Shown piece by piece: positions 23,155-33,192 of a stretch of 33,967 nucleotides of DNA (within the stretch, counting starts at the first letter, position 1; each line of letters begins with the position of its first letter). The position numbers and the translations under genes were made by a program. The stretch is from Azoarcus sp. (GTDB lineage Bacteria > Pseudomonadota > Gammaproteobacteria > Burkholderiales > Rhodocyclaceae), in NCBI GenBank assembly GCA_013911595.1, contig JACESY010000011.1:1-33967 (forward strand), given 5' to 3'. The notes below the pieces were generated by a model. It had not been told where the DNA came from, did not search any database, and worked only from the letters and a program-made list of their open reading frames with translations.

Positions 23155-24567
23155 ATGAAGAATGCAAAACGCTGGAAGAAGATCGCGACCCTGGCGACGA
23201 TCTCAATCATCGTACTCGGCGCAGTCGCCGCCGCGCTGGTCGCGGCCAACGGCGAGGCGATCCGGTCCTGGGTCGAGCGAGAGGCGGCCGCGCGTACTGG
23301 GCTGGACCTGCAACTGGCCGGATCGGTCGGCCTGCGCATGTCGCCGCGACCGACGGTGCGCCTGGCCGACGTGAGCATACGCCGCGACGACGGCTCCATG
23401 ATTTCGGCACGGGCCGTCATGATCGAGCCCGTTCTCGGCGCCCTGTTTTCGGGACGCGCGCAGGTGCGCGCGGTGACCCTGGACGGACCCGAAGTGATGA
23501 TCGAAGGCAGCGGCGACGCACCCGCGGGGTTCGTGATTCCCGAGGCAGCGCTCGACGCGCTCGATCAACTCGGCCTGGAGCGCCTCGCCATCTCGGACGC
23601 GACGCTGGAATACCGCGATGCGGCGTCCGAGCGCGTGATGCTCGCACGTGGTTGCGCGCTGACGCTCGACGATCTGCAGGCGACCGGCGCGCCACTGCCG
23701 TCCTTCGCCATCGACATGGCGTGCGAGAGCATCGAAACCGATGACATCGCGCTCGGTACCCTGCAGGCTGAGGGGCGCTCGGCCGACGGTGTCCTGAGCC
23801 TCGACCCAGTCACGCTGAGCCTTTTCGGCTCGCAGATGCGAGGCCAGGTGCAGGCCGACCTCAACGATAGCCAGCCGCAGATCCAGGCGCAGTTCGCGCT
23901 TGACGATTTCGCGCTCGCCAACTTCTTCGAGCGACTCGAGGCCGAGGTTTCCGCGGACGGAAGCGTCGACATCGACGTCGACCTGACAATGCGCGGCATG
24001 GACGCGGAGTCTCTCGCCCGCAGCGCGGCCGGGCGTGTCTCGCTGCGCGGCCGGGACCTCGTGCTGCACGGCGTGGACCTGGACGAGACGATCGCGCGCT
24101 TCGAATCCAGTCAGAGTTTCCACCTCGTCGATCTGGGTGCGGTCTTCCTCGCCGGGCCATTCGGCATGGTCGCCACGCAAGGCTATCGTTTCGGCAGCCT
24201 GGCGATGTCGCCGCAGGGCAAGAGCGAGGTGCGCGCCCTAGTCTCGGACTGGCGCATCGAGAACGGGGTTGCAACGGCACGCGATGTCGCGTTGGCGACG
24301 GATCGTCACCGCATTGCGGCGCGCGGACGCATCGATTTCGCCGACCGGCGATTCGAAGAACTCACCGTCGCCTTGCTCGACGCCGAGGGCTGCGCGAGCG
24401 CCGAACAGACGCTCGACGGCCCGTTCGAGAAGGCCGGCGATTCGGGCGGCGGACTGGTCGGGCTGATCACCGGCCCGACGCGCAATTTGTTCGAGCGCGG
24501 CGCGGCGCTGTTCTCGAGCGGCGAATGCGAACCCTTCTATAGCGGCTCGGTGGCCGCTCCACGCTGA
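23155..24567 (+). CDS. AsmA-like protein
   Basis: A 470-residue protein with an N-terminal membrane anchor ([20 protein letters not shown], then GAVAAALVA) and a large periplasmic part. Features of the AsmA/YhdP-type bridge family are visible: [20 protein letters not shown] with [11 protein letters not shown] (about 40-70), repeated beta-strand pairs of the type [19 protein letters not shown], and a C-terminal half with [17 protein letters not shown] and [22 protein letters not shown]. Such proteins affect outer-membrane assembly or phospholipid transport; it is shorter than E. coli AsmA (about 617). Start uncertain: the ATG at 23146 would add three residues. The next gene begins only two bases after its stop. 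The 268-base gap upstream holds nothing else I recognise. Confidence 0.88.
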   Translation: MKNAKRWKKIATLATISIIVLGAVAAALVAANGEAIRSWVEREAAARTGLDLQLAGSVGLRMSPRPTVRLADVSIRRDDGSMISARAVMIEPVLGALFSGRAQVRAVTLDGPEVMIEGSGDAPAGFVIPEAALDALDQLGLERLAISDATLEYRDAASERVMLARGCALTLDDLQATGAPLPSFAIDMACESIETDDIALGTLQAEGRSADGVLSLDPVTLSLFGSQMRGQVQADLNDSQPQIQAQFALDDFALANFFERLEAEVSADGSVDIDVDLTMRGMDAESLARSAAGRVSLRGRDLVLHGVDLDETIARFESSQSFHLVDLGAVFLAGPFGMVATQGYRFGSLAMSPQGKSEVRALVSDWRIENGVATARDVALATDRHRIAARGRIDFADRRFEELTVALLDAEGCASAEQTLDGPFEKAGDSGGGLVGLITGPTRNLFERGAALFSSGECEPFYSGSVAAPR

Positions 24568-24569
24568 GA

Positions 24570-24986
24570 ATGGGCAAACCCAAGGCGGGCATGCCCGAAC
24601 CCTGTCCCTGCGGACGGGGCGCGACGCTGGCCGGGTGTTGCGCGCGCCTGCACGCCGGCGAGCCGGCGGCCGATGCCGATGCCGAAGCACTGATGCGCTC
24701 GCGCTACAGCGCCTTCGTGCTCGGCGATGCGACCTATCTGCTTGCGACCTGGCATGCGTCCACGCGCCCCGAAACCTTGGATCTCGACCAGGGCGAGCGC
24801 CCCAAATGGCTGGGGCTGGAGGTACGGCGCGCGCAGCTTGCCAGCCCGGACACGGCCGTGGTCGAATTCATCGCACGTTACCGCATCGCGGGCCGCACCC
24901 ACCGACTGCATGAGACCAGCCGCTTCGTGCGCGAGGACGGCCGCTGGTATTACGTAGACGGTGAGTTGGACGGGAACCAGGGCTGA
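24570..24986 (+). CDS. YchJ-like (UPF0225) SEC-C motif protein
   Basis: A 138-residue protein with an N-terminal SEC-C zinc-binding motif, [20 protein letters not shown] (about 11-30), where four cysteines are present. An NTF2-like fold of the YchJ family follows, with [23 protein letters not shown], then W-L-G-L-E-V and [20 protein letters not shown] and RWYYVDGE. E. coli YchJ also has a second C-terminal SEC-C motif, which is absent here; the short form is common. Function is not established. It is separated from the AsmA-like gene by two bases and is probably co-transcribed with it. Its 3' end overlaps the 3' end of the convergent GGDEF-EAL gene by 37 bases. Confidence 0.92.
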   Translation: MGKPKAGMPEPCPCGRGATLAGCCARLHAGEPAADADAEALMRSRYSAFVLGDATYLLATWHASTRPETLDLDQGERPKWLGLEVRRAQLASPDTAVVEFIARYRIAGRTHRLHETSRFVREDGRWYYVDGELDGNQG

Positions 24987-27727
24987 GCCTGCAGTGCTTC
25001 GATCGGGACCGGCGGACTGAACAGATAGCCCTGCATCAGGCCGCAGCCGTCGCTGTTCAAGGCATCGCGCTGCTCCTCGGTCTCGACGCCTTCGGCAACC
25101 ACGCCGAGCGAAAGCGATGCGCTGATTGCGAGGATCGCGCGCACGATCGCCCGGCTGGAATCGTCCTCACCCATCGCACGCACGAAGGACTGGTCGATCT
25201 TGATCTGGTCAAAGGGCAGCGTACGCAGGTAGGACAGCGACGAATAACCGGTGCCGAAATCATCCAGCGAGAAGCGCACGCCCAGCTCGCGCAGCGTGCG
25301 CATGCGCTCCACCGCCTCGTCGAGGTTGCCGAGTACGACGCTCTCGGTCAGCTCCAGTTCGAGCCCGGCCGGATCGATGGCGTGGCGCTCGATGCAGGCA
25401 CGCACCATCCCCGGGAAGTCCGGCCGGTGGAACTGACGCGCGCTGACGTTGACGGCCATCGACAGCGCCCGCGTCGCGGGTTCTGCCTGCCAGCGGGCAA
25501 GCTGGGCGCAGGCGGTGTTCAGCACCCACTCACCGATCGGCACGATCAAGCCACTGTCCTCGGCTGACGGGATGAACAGCCCCGGCGGCACCAGCGTGCC
25601 ACGCGCGTCGCGCCAGCGGATCAGCGCCTCGGCACCGACCATGCGGCCTTCGCCGTCGAGCTGCGGCTGGTAGTGCAGCGAGAATGCGCCATTCACAAGC
25701 GCCTCGCGCAGGTCGCGCACCAGGGCCGCGTGGGTCTCGACCGTGGCCTGCATGTCCGCGCTGAAAAAGCGCACGGTGTCGCGGCCAGCCTCCTTGGCGC
25801 GGTAGAGCGCGACCTCGGCCTGCTTGAGCAGGTCCTCGGCCGCAACACCGCGTCCCACGAAGAGCGTCACACCGAGGCTCACCGTGACGTGGTATTCGCC
25901 ACCGGCCGGATCGATCGGATAGGCGCCGGAGAGCGCGTCGTGCACGGCGGAGGCAATGCGTTCGGCATGCGCGAGCGCCTCATCCTCGTCGACGGCGAGG
26001 CTCTCGAAGACCGCGGCGAAGTCGTCATCCCCCTGCCGCGCGAGAGTGTCGTCCTCGCGCAGACATTCGCGCAGGCGCTGGGCGATCGCACGCAACAGAT
26101 CATCCGCGGCATCGTGCCCGAGCGTGTCGTTGAGTTCGCTGAAGCGGTCCACGTCAAGGTGAATCAGCATCGCATGAGAACGCGTGCGCGCACTCGACAA
26201 CGCAGCCTGCTGCAGGCGATCGCGCAGCATCGCGCGGTTGGGCAGGCCGGTGAGTGCATCGTAGTAGGCCATGCGATGCAGCAAATCTTCGGACTCGCGG
26301 CGCAGCGTGATGTCCTCGCCGACCGACACGTAGTGCGTCGTGCGCCCGTCGGCAGAGCGAATCGGCGCGACGGTGGCCAGCTCGATGTAGGGTGTGCCGT
26401 CCTTGCGCGCGTTGTGGAACTCGCCTCGCCACACCTGACCACGCAGCAGCGTGGACCACAGGTCGCTTACGGTCTCGGCCGATGTGCCCCCTCCGAGGAT
26501 GCGCGGGGTCTGGCCGACGAGCTCCTCGCGCGCATAGCCGGTGGTGGCAACGAGCGCATCGTTGACGTATTCGATGCGCGCCGCGGCATCGGTGATCAGA
26601 ATGCACGCCGGGCTCTGCTCGACCGCGGTCGAGAGCTTGTGCAATTCGCCGGTACGCGCATCGAGCTGACCGGCCATGCGGTTGACGCCGCGCTCCAGGC
26701 GTTCGAGCTCGCGCACCTCCGAAAACTTCTCGATGCGCGTATCCAGGCGACCGAGTGCGAGCGCGTCCAGCGTGTCGAGCATCTTGCCGGCCCAGCGGTC
26801 CACGAGCCTGTAGATGGTGTAGCGGGCGACAAGCGCGGACAGTAGTGCGACGACCAGCAGCACCGCCACGCGTAGCGCAAACTCACGATCCAGGGCGGAC
26901 AGCGAAAGCCCCAGCGGCGCACCGATCGCGACAAAGACGTCGTCTCCCGCAATCGCCACCGGCTCGACGCCGTAGAGCCGACGCTCGCCACGAAAATCCA
27001 CGGCCTCGGCGACACCGTGCGGCGACTGCAGGGTGTCGCGGAAGGCGCGCATCAGGTCGCCGGGCACCGCGCCCTTCCATTCGTCGATGCGTGGCCGGCT
27101 GGCGATGACCCGCCCCTCGGTCGAGATCAGGCTGGCCTCCCAACCGTCGGGCAGATTGTATTCGGCGATCACGCGATCGAACCAATCGGTGCGCAGCATC
27201 GCGTACAGCACCGACAGCAGTCGGCCGTCGGCGTCGCGCAGCGGGTAGCCGAAAACGAAACCCGGCTGTACCGATACGCGACCGGCCTCGACGTATTCCC
27301 CACGGGTGATTCCGCTGCCGCTACTGCCCTCGCGAAACCAGTCACGGTCGGCGACCGACACCCTCGTGCTCATGGGCCGGGCACTGCAGAACACCATGCC
27401 GTCCGGATAGGCCGCGCCCAGATTCGAGAAAAACGGCAGCGAGGTGAGCATGCGCCGCGCCAGGCCGGAACAGTCCTCTCCGTCGAGCGACTGCATATTG
27501 TCGGCACGCGAGACGATCTCGAGGACCAACTGCACGCTGCGCTGAGCAGATTGCTCCTCCTGCCGCGCGGCGAACATCACCGCCTCGATCTGGGCCTCGA
27601 TGTCGCGGATCGCGTCACGGCGCTGCGACTGGTAGTCGAACAGCACAATTGCCGACAGTGGCACGATCGCCAGCACGACGATCAGCCACAGACGCCGGTT
27701 CAGTGATCTCTTGGCCTTGATCGGCAT
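24950..27727 (-). CDS. Cache-HAMP-PAS-GGDEF-EAL cyclic-di-GMP signalling protein
   Basis: A 925-residue inner-membrane sensor. Two membrane helices (about 12-30 and 285-303) flank a periplasmic Cache-type domain (about 35-280). HAMP (305-355), PAS (365-478, [20 protein letters not shown]), GGDEF (487-660, [16 protein letters not shown]) and EAL (675-910) follow. The GGDEF signature is degenerate: GDDDF at 566-570 in place of GGDEF, yet the RxxD inhibitory-site residues (Arg557, Asp560) remain. The EAL domain looks active: EALIRW with Glu700, [25 protein letters not shown] and EGVE. The likely net activity is cyclic-di-GMP hydrolysis, tuned by a periplasmic signal. No Shine-Dalgarno sequence is visible at the ATG. 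It is divergent from the alcohol dehydrogenase gene. Confidence 0.95.
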   Translation of the reverse strand: MPIKAKRSLNRRLWLIVVLAIVPLSAIVLFDYQSQRRDAIRDIEAQIEAVMFAARQEEQSAQRSVQLVLEIVSRADNMQSLDGEDCSGLARRMLTSLPFFSNLGAAYPDGMVFCSARPMSTRVSVADRDWFREGSSGSGITRGEYVEAGRVSVQPGFVFGYPLRDADGRLLSVLYAMLRTDWFDRVIAEYNLPDGWEASLISTEGRVIASRPRIDEWKGAVPGDLMRAFRDTLQSPHGVAEAVDFRGERRLYGVEPVAIAGDDVFVAIGAPLGLSLSALDREFALRVAVLLVVALLSALVARYTIYRLVDRWAGKMLDTLDALALGRLDTRIEKFSEVRELERLERGVNRMAGQLDARTGELHKLSTAVEQSPACILITDAAARIEYVNDALVATTGYAREELVGQTPRILGGGTSAETVSDLWSTLLRGQVWRGEFHNARKDGTPYIELATVAPIRSADGRTTHYVSVGEDITLRRESEDLLHRMAYYDALTGLPNRAMLRDRLQQAALSSARTRSHAMLIHLDVDRFSELNDTLGHDAADDLLRAIAQRLRECLREDDTLARQGDDDFAAVFESLAVDEDEALAHAERIASAVHDALSGAYPIDPAGGEYHVTVSLGVTLFVGRGVAAEDLLKQAEVALYRAKEAGRDTVRFFSADMQATVETHAALVRDLREALVNGAFSLHYQPQLDGEGRMVGAEALIRWRDARGTLVPPGLFIPSAEDSGLIVPIGEWVLNTACAQLARWQAEPATRALSMAVNVSARQFHRPDFPGMVRACIERHAIDPAGLELELTESVVLGNLDEAVERMRTLRELGVRFSLDDFGTGYSSLSYLRTLPFDQIKIDQSFVRAMGEDDSSRAIVRAILAISASLSLGVVAEGVETEEQRDALNSDGCGLMQGYLFSPPVPIEALQAQPWFPSNSPST

Positions 27728-27841
27728 GCGGCGCGCGGTCCGATGTCATCGTCCGGCGAAGCGCCGAACCCGAGTAAGATAAAAGCACACGCAGCTTGCC
27801 CGGCGCAATCCCGGGCTGACCGATCGCAGGAGTCTGAAACG

Positions 27842-28861
27842 ATGAAAGCCGTCGCCTACCGCATCCCCGAATCCGTCGGCACCACGATGCCGCTCGAAGA
27901 CGTCGAACTTCCCGATCCGGTGCCCGAGGGGCGCGACCTGCTGGTCGAAGTGCGCGCCGTTTCGGTCAATCCGGTCGACACCAAGGTACGCCTGCGTCCG
28001 GCCAGCCCGGCCGGCGGATGGAAGGTGCTGGGCTGGGACGCGGCCGGTGTGGTGCGCGCGGTGGGCCCCGAAGCGAGCACTTTTCGGCCCGGCGACAAGG
28101 TGTGGTATGCAGGAGACATTACGCGCGCCGGCACCAATGCCGAATTGCATGTGGTCGACGAACGCATCGTCGGCCACATGCCCGAGAGCCTGGATTTCGC
28201 GCAGGCCGCGGCCTTGCCGCTGACCGCGATCACCGCATGGGAACTGCTGTTCGACCGCCTCGGCCTGCGTCCGGGCAAGTCACCCACCGGCGAGCGCCTG
28301 CTGGTCATCGGTGCGGGCGGTGGCGTCGGCTCCATCCTCGTGCAACTGGCCGCCCGACTCACCGCCGCGACGGTCATCGGTACCGCCTCGCGCCCAGAGA
28401 CCCAGGCCTGGGTGCGCGAATTGGGCGCCGCCCACGTCATCGACCACACGCGGCCACTGTCCGAGGAGTTGCGCCGCATCGGCATCGACGATGTCACCCA
28501 TGTGGCAAGTCTTACGAACACCTACGACCATTTCGCGCAAATCGTCGAGGCCGTCGCGCCACAGGGCCGCGTGGCGCTGATCGACGACCCCGAACCGATC
28601 GACGTGCGCCTGCTCAAGAAGAAGAGCGTGTCGCTGCACTGGGAACTGATGTTCACGCGCTCGATGTTCGCCACGGCCGACATGGTCGCGCAGCAGCACC
28701 TGCTCGACGAAGTCGCATGCCTGGTCGACGCCGGCGTGATCCGCAGCACGGTGGCCGAGCATTTCGGGCCGATCAACGCCGCCAACCTCGAGCGCGCGCA
28801 CGAACTGCTGCGTTCGGGCAAGTCACGCGGCAAAATCGTGCTCGAAGGCTTCGGCACCTGA
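27842..28861 (+). CDS. Zinc-free medium-chain dehydrogenase (quinone oxidoreductase / ZADH type)
   Basis: A 339-residue MDR-superfamily oxidoreductase. The N-terminal GroES-like domain includes VRAVSVNPVDTKVR and GWDAAGVVRAVG; the nucleotide-binding domain has GAGGGVGSILVQLA (157-170). The catalytic-zinc and structural-zinc cysteines of true alcohol dehydrogenases are missing, placing it with zinc-free quinone/enone reductases that use NADPH (the adh_fam_1 group, often annotated as zinc-type alcohol dehydrogenase-like). AGGAG lies 9 bases before the ATG at 27842, and TAAGAT at 27775-27780 may be a -10 box. The next gene starts 24 bases after its stop, so they form a likely operon. Substrate unknown. 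Confidence 0.93.
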   Translation: MKAVAYRIPESVGTTMPLEDVELPDPVPEGRDLLVEVRAVSVNPVDTKVRLRPASPAGGWKVLGWDAAGVVRAVGPEASTFRPGDKVWYAGDITRAGTNAELHVVDERIVGHMPESLDFAQAAALPLTAITAWELLFDRLGLRPGKSPTGERLLVIGAGGGVGSILVQLAARLTAATVIGTASRPETQAWVRELGAAHVIDHTRPLSEELRRIGIDDVTHVASLTNTYDHFAQIVEAVAPQGRVALIDDPEPIDVRLLKKKSVSLHWELMFTRSMFATADMVAQQHLLDEVACLVDAGVIRSTVAEHFGPINAANLERAHELLRSGKSRGKIVLEGFGT

Positions 28862-28885
28862 CCGGCCCCGCGAAGGAGAACCGCC

Positions 28886-29974
28886 ATGACCCCCGTCCCG
28901 TTCGCCCGCATCGTCGTCGCGCTCGCGCTGAGTCTTTGCGCGGCGCTCGCGCTCGCCGCCCCGCCCACGGTCGGCCGGCTTGAGATCGTCGCCGAACTGC
29001 CGTTCCGGCCCGGCAACGTCGCCATTTCCGACGACCGCCGCATCTTCGCCACCGTGCATCCGTTCGACGCGCAGCCCGGTATTCAACTGGTCGAAGTCAC
29101 CGGGCGCTCAGGCTATCGCGCCTGGCCCGGCAAGCACGTACAGGGCAGCCCCGAGGAACGCGGCAACCTGCGTATGGACACGCCATTGGGCATCCACATC
29201 GACGGCGCGGGCCGCTTGTGGGTGACCGACACCGGCATGAACGTGGGCGAGACCCGTTTGTGGGCCTTCGACCTGCGCAGTGGTCGCCTGCTCAAGCGCC
29301 TGAGCCTGCCACAGGACATCGCGCCGGCCGGCAGCTTCGTGCAGGATCTGGTGGTCGACGCCGAGGCCGGCTGGGTGTATCTGGCAGACATCGAAGCGCC
29401 GGCCCTGATCGCGGTGCGCATCGACGACGGCTACGCCTACCGCTTTACCGGGCACCCCAGTCTCGCCCACGAGGACGGTGCGCAGATGCGCGTCGACAAT
29501 CGCCCAACGATGTTCAACGGCGAGCCCGCACGCGTCGGCGTGAACCCGATCTCGCTCTCGGCCGACGGAGAGACGCTCTATTTCGGCGCGATGACCGGCC
29601 TGCGCTGGTACGCCGTGCCGACGCGCTTGCTGCGCGAAGGCAGCGAAGACGAGATCACGGCGGCAATCCGTATCGTCGGCCGCAAGCCGGTCTCCGACGG
29701 CGCGACCACCGATGCCGCCGGCAACCACTACTTCACCAACCTCAACGACAGCGGCATCGACCAGCTCGGCAACGACGGCGTACTGCGCCCACTGGTGCGC
29801 GATGCCCGCCTCGAATGGCCCGACAGCGTCAGCTTCGGCGAACGCGGCTGGCTCTACATCGTGACCAACCAGCTCCATCGCAGCCCGCCCTTCACCGGTG
29901 GACGCGACGCGGGCATCCCGCCCTACCGCATCTTCCGCATGTGGACCGAGTCGGCCGGCGTGGTGCGGCGCTGA
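28886..29974 (+). CDS. Exported major-royal-jelly/yellow-family beta-propeller protein
   Basis: A 362-residue protein with a signal peptide (about 1-24, VALALSLCAALALAA) so it should be periplasmic or secreted. The body has the pattern of the royal jelly/yellow family, often annotated in bacteria as L-dopachrome tautomerase-related: GNVAISDDRRIFATVHPF, TPLGIHIDGAGRLWVTDTGM, GSFVQDLVVDAEAGWVYLAD, GVNPISLSADGETLYFGAMT and a late SVSFGERGWLYIVTNQLHR. This gives a six-bladed propeller. Enzymatic function of the bacterial members is unproven. GAAGGAG precedes the ATG, and it follows the dehydrogenase gene by 24 bases, hinting at a shared role in quinone or aldehyde handling. It is convergent with a pirin gene. 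Confidence 0.88.
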   Translation: MTPVPFARIVVALALSLCAALALAAPPTVGRLEIVAELPFRPGNVAISDDRRIFATVHPFDAQPGIQLVEVTGRSGYRAWPGKHVQGSPEERGNLRMDTPLGIHIDGAGRLWVTDTGMNVGETRLWAFDLRSGRLLKRLSLPQDIAPAGSFVQDLVVDAEAGWVYLADIEAPALIAVRIDDGYAYRFTGHPSLAHEDGAQMRVDNRPTMFNGEPARVGVNPISLSADGETLYFGAMTGLRWYAVPTRLLREGSEDEITAAIRIVGRKPVSDGATTDAAGNHYFTNLNDSGIDQLGNDGVLRPLVRDARLEWPDSVSFGERGWLYIVTNQLHRSPPFTGGRDAGIPPYRIFRMWTESAGVVRR

Positions 29975-29992
29975 GCGAACTCTCGCCCGCCG

Positions 29993-30907
29993 TCATTCCG
30001 GCAGCGGGATGTACTCCTCCTCGTCGCCGGGCACCTTCGGAAAGCGCCCGGCGCGCCAGTTCTCGCGCGCCTGCTCAATGCGCTCCTTGCGGCTGGAAAC
30101 GAAGTTCCAGTCGATGAAGCGCGGCCCCAGCGCCTCGCCGCCGATCAGCGCGATGCGTGACGGTGCCAGCGCCTCGACGACGACCCCGGGCGTGGCGTCG
30201 AGAATCGCCATCGCATGCTCGTCGATGCGCGTGTCCCCCGCTGCCAACGCCCCTTGCGCGACATACAGCGCGCGCTCGTCGGCCGGCGGCAACACCAGCC
30301 GCTGCCCCGGCTGCAGATGCGCCTCGATGTAGAGCGTCTTTGCGAAGGTTCGCACCGGTGAGCTCGCCCCAAAGGCCGAGCCCATCATCACGCGCACCGG
30401 CACCCCGTCGACATCGACACTCGGGATGTCGTCCGAGGGATAGTGCAGGAAGGCCGGCTCGCATTCCTCGTCGGCCTCGGGCAGGGCCAGCCACAACTGC
30501 AACCCGTGCAGGCGATGCGGCACGGTCGTGACCTCGGGCCGCTCGCGCTCCGAGTGCACGATGCCGCGCCCGGCCACCATCAGGTTGATGTCGCCCGGAC
30601 GGATCGCCTGCAGACTGCCCAGCGAGTCGCGATGCAGGATCTCGCCCTCGAACAGATAAGTCACCGTGGCCAGATTGATGTGCGGATGCGGGCGCACCGC
30701 GATGCCCTTGCCCGGCGGGAAGTCCGCCGGTCCCATATGGTCGAAGAACACCCACGGCCCCACCGCCTTGTGCCCGATGGTGGGCAGCAGGCGGCGCACC
30801 GAGAACTCGCCCAGATCCTTCTCGCGCGGGCGCAGCACGTGCAGCACCGCACCACAGCCGGCGTGCTCCTCGCACTCACGTTCAACCTGTCTCGTTTCAT
30901 TGCTCAT
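29993..30907 (-). CDS. Pirin-family protein (first of two)
   Basis: A 304-residue bicupin of the pirin family. The metal ligands of active pirins can be placed: His74 and His76 in RPHPHINLATVTYLFEG, His118 and Glu120 in GRGIVHSERERPE. The C-terminal cupin ends with FIDWNFVSSRKERIEQAREN, typical of the family. Some pirins are quercetin 2,3-dioxygenases, others regulators or redox sensors; the natural substrate is usually unknown. GGAGAA lies 7 bases before the ATG at 30907. It is last in a same-strand run with the ABM-like membrane protein, YcaC and another pirin, but gaps of 34-83 bases leave operon membership unproven. The two pirins differ greatly in sequence and are not a recent duplication. 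Confidence 0.94.
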   Translation of the reverse strand: MSNETRQVERECEEHAGCGAVLHVLRPREKDLGEFSVRRLLPTIGHKAVGPWVFFDHMGPADFPPGKGIAVRPHPHINLATVTYLFEGEILHRDSLGSLQAIRPGDINLMVAGRGIVHSERERPEVTTVPHRLHGLQLWLALPEADEECEPAFLHYPSDDIPSVDVDGVPVRVMMGSAFGASSPVRTFAKTLYIEAHLQPGQRLVLPPADERALYVAQGALAAGDTRIDEHAMAILDATPGVVVEALAPSRIALIGGEALGPRFIDWNFVSSRKERIEQARENWRAGRFPKVPGDEEEYIPLPE

Positions 30908-30941
30908 GGAAATTCTCCGTTTGACTTGCCTCGGGCGCACG

Positions 30942-31508
30942 TCAGCGATACAGCCACCGTGCGACGCGACGCGTATAGGGCGGCATGATCACATAGACCA
31001 TCAGGTACACGATCGCTGCTGCGACGACCAGCTTGCCGAGCAGAAAACCCGCGCGATCGCCACCATCGAGAAGCGGCGCGAGTGCCCACGGCACGACGAT
31101 GGTGAGCGGGAAGATCGCGGACAAGGTCAGCAAGAACTGCTTCCAGCGCTTCGGCGGCTTGATCGCCGGCGGCGCAAACCAGAAATCGAGCCCGCTGCGG
31201 ATCTCGTAGCGGTCGGCCCGCTCCAGCGCGTGTTCGATGCGCTGCAGGTATTCGCGCCGCTCGGGCGATTCCATCCAGGCCCGCAGTGCCTCGACGCCGG
31301 CAAAGCGGATGATCACGGTGTAATTCGGCTGGTTGCCGACCGGACGGATCACGTCGGTCGACAGATAGCCCGGAAACTGCCGGCATGCTTTGCGGATATC
31401 GGCCAGCCACTGCTCGTACTCGTCGCGCGCATCGGCACGCGGATGATGCACGATGATGCCGGTGACAGTTTCGTCAGTGGCGGCAGGCGCGGGGGCGATG
31501 CTGCTCAT
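30942..31508 (-). CDS. Antibiotic-biosynthesis-monooxygenase-like (ABM) domain membrane protein
   Basis: A 188-residue protein. Residues about 14-105 form a dimeric alpha/beta-barrel ABM-like domain (VTGIIVHHPRADARDEYEQW, FPGYLSTDVIRPVG, YTVIIRFAGVEALRAWMESPER). After RSGLDFWFAPP come two membrane helices (about 122-143, FLLTLSAIFPLTIVVPWAL, and 150-173) and a basic tail. The soluble domain therefore faces the cytoplasm or is tethered to the inner membrane. Proteins with this domain order are known from many proteobacteria, with function unassigned; some ABM domains monooxygenate quinones without cofactors. AGGAG lies upstream of the ATG at 31508. It lies 34 bases before the pirin gene on the same strand, and pirin substrates can be flavonoids or quinone-like, but the link is only suggestive. 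Confidence 0.88.
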   Translation of the reverse strand: MSSIAPAPAATDETVTGIIVHHPRADARDEYEQWLADIRKACRQFPGYLSTDVIRPVGNQPNYTVIIRFAGVEALRAWMESPERREYLQRIEHALERADRYEIRSGLDFWFAPPAIKPPKRWKQFLLTLSAIFPLTIVVPWALAPLLDGGDRAGFLLGKLVVAAAIVYLMVYVIMPPYTRRVARWLYR

Positions 31509-31591
31509 GCGCTCTTTCTCCTGGCGGGGACGGTGGCATTCTGGCACGGGCACCGGGGCTCACCCCGGCAGCCGTGCCATGCATTGCCGGC

Positions 31592-32218
31592 TTACTTGTT
31601 GGCCTGAAGCGTGAAGTAGCTGGTCATCAGGTTCTTGTAGTCGGGAATGTGGTTGGCGAACAGCGTGCCCAGACCCTCAACGTCATTGCGCCAGTCGCGG
31701 TGCAGCTCGCAGGCCAGGCCAAACCACGTCATCAATTGCACGCCGGCCGCGCTCATGCGGTCCCAGGCCGAGTGGCGGGTGAGTTCGTTGAAGGTGCCGG
31801 AGGCGTCGGTGACGACGAAGACTTCGAAACCTTCCTCGATCGCGGCCAGTGCCGGGAAGGCCACACACACCTCGGTGACGACGCCGGCGATGATGAGCTG
31901 CTTCTTGCCGGTGGCTTTCACCGCCTTGACGAAGTCTTCGTTGTCCCAAGCGTTGATCTGGCCGGGGCGGGCGATGTAGGGCGCGTCCGGGAACATCTCC
32001 GTGAGTTCCGGCATCAGCGGGCCGTTGGGGCCGTCCTCGAAGCTGGTGGTGAGGATGGTCGGCAGCTTGAAGTACTTGGCCGCATCGGCCAGCGCCAGCA
32101 CGTTGTTGTTGAAGCGGTCGGGGTCGATGTCGCGCACCAGCGACAACAGACCCGCCTGATGATCCACCAGCAGCACGGCGGCATTGTTCTTGTCGAGTTT
32201 GACGTAGGGCTTGTTCAT
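31592..32218 (-). CDS. ycaC: YcaC-type isochorismatase-like cysteine hydrolase
   Basis: A 208-residue protein that matches E. coli YcaC in length and, as far as I can recall, in nearly every segment: YVKLDKNNAAVLLVDHQAGL, RPGQINAWDNEDFVKAVKA, GVVTEVCVAFPAL, RHSAWDRMSAAGVQLMTWFG and HIPDYKNLMTSYFTLQANK. The presumed catalytic residues are Asp19, Arg84 and Cys118. YcaC forms an octamer with a cysteine-hydrolase fold; its true substrate is not known. AAGGAG lies 7 bases before the ATG. It lies 83 bases after the pirin gene at 32302-33192 on the same strand; pirin, YcaC and a divergent LysR regulator is an arrangement found in many proteobacteria. Confidence 0.96.
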   Translation of the reverse strand: MNKPYVKLDKNNAAVLLVDHQAGLLSLVRDIDPDRFNNNVLALADAAKYFKLPTILTTSFEDGPNGPLMPELTEMFPDAPYIARPGQINAWDNEDFVKAVKATGKKQLIIAGVVTEVCVAFPALAAIEEGFEVFVVTDASGTFNELTRHSAWDRMSAAGVQLMTWFGLACELHRDWRNDVEGLGTLFANHIPDYKNLMTSYFTLQANK

Positions 32219-32301
32219 GCTGTTCTCCTTGTTGGCTCTCTTGGGGTGCCGCCAGCGCGGCTGGGTTTGACGCCCGCCCCGGACGGGGCCGGACGTCGGT
32301 T

Positions 32302-33192
32302 TCAACCGGCTGTCTCGGCGGTTTCCGCTTGCGGGATGCCACCAAACCGGCCGCTGTTGAAGTCTTCGATGGCCTGCTTGATCTCGGCCTCGCTGTTCAT
32401 CACGAAGGGGCCGTAACCGACGATGGGCTCGTCGATCGGCTCACCCGCCAGCAACAACACGACTGCGTCATTGTTGGCTTCGAGTGTTACGCCTGCGCCC
32501 TCACGATCAAGCACGACCACCTGATCGCCGCGTGCCACTGCGTGGCCGTTGACCAGCACCGTGCCGCGCAGCACCACGATGCCGGTGGTCCAGCCCTCGG
32601 GCAGCGGCAGATCCGCCACGCCACCGGCCGTCAGGCGCAGATCCCACACGTTGATCGGCGTGAAGGTATTCGCCGGGCCGCGCTTGCCGGTCAGCTCGCC
32701 GGCGATCACGCGGGCCGTGCCGGCACCGTCGGGCAGCGTCACCACCGGGATGTCGACCGAGCGAATCGACTGGTAGCCCGGCGGTGTCATCTTGTCGCGC
32801 GCCGGCAGGTTCACCCACAACTGCGCCATCTCCAGCTCGCCACCTTTGCGGGCAAAGCCTTCGCCATGGAACTCTTCATGCAGGATGCCGGCGCCGGCCG
32901 TCATCCACTGCACGTCGCCCGGCCCGATCAGGCCGCCCTGACCGGTGGAATCGCGATGCGACACCTCGCCGGCATACACGATGGTCACGGTCTCGAAGCC
33001 GCGGTGCGGATGCTGACCAACGCCAAGACGCTCGTCGGTGGCGTCGAAATGCGCAGGCCCCGCGTGATCGAGCAGCAGGAAGGGGCTCAGTGCCTTGCCC
33101 TGGCTGCGGTACTCGAACAGCGAGCGGACCGGGAAACCGTCACCGACCCAATGGCCACGCGGTGCGCTGAAAATGCCCTGGACTCGCTTCAT
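32302..33192 (-). CDS. Pirin-family protein (second; YhhW-like quercetinase type)
   Basis: A 296-residue bicupin of the pirin family, closer in style to E. coli YhhW. Metal ligands are His61 and His63 in GQHPHRGFETVTIVYAGE, His105 and Glu107 in AGILHEEFHGEGF. The C-terminus has EPIVGYGPFVMNSEAEIKQA, then FNSGRFGGIP, a common pirin ending. These proteins may act as quercetin 2,3-dioxygenases with iron, or as redox-dependent regulators. AAGGAG lies 6 bases before the ATG. It is the first gene of a minus-strand group with ycaC, and is divergent from a LysR gene 129 bases away, the probable regulator. Confidence 0.95.
   Translation of the reverse strand: MKRVQGIFSAPRGHWVGDGFPVRSLFEYRSQGKALSPFLLLDHAGPAHFDATDERLGVGQHPHRGFETVTIVYAGEVSHRDSTGQGGLIGPGDVQWMTAGAGILHEEFHGEGFARKGGELEMAQLWVNLPARDKMTPPGYQSIRSVDIPVVTLPDGAGTARVIAGELTGKRGPANTFTPINVWDLRLTAGGVADLPLPEGWTTGIVVLRGTVLVNGHAVARGDQVVVLDREGAGVTLEANNDAVVLLLAGEPIDEPIVGYGPFVMNSEAEIKQAIEDFNSGRFGGIPQAETAETAG

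Noticed and set aside
27753..27768. CGGCG-AAG-CGCCG hairpin between the GGDEF-EAL and dehydrogenase genes
   Set aside because: The stem is only five pairs with a three-base loop, common by chance in GC-rich DNA, and no T-run follows.
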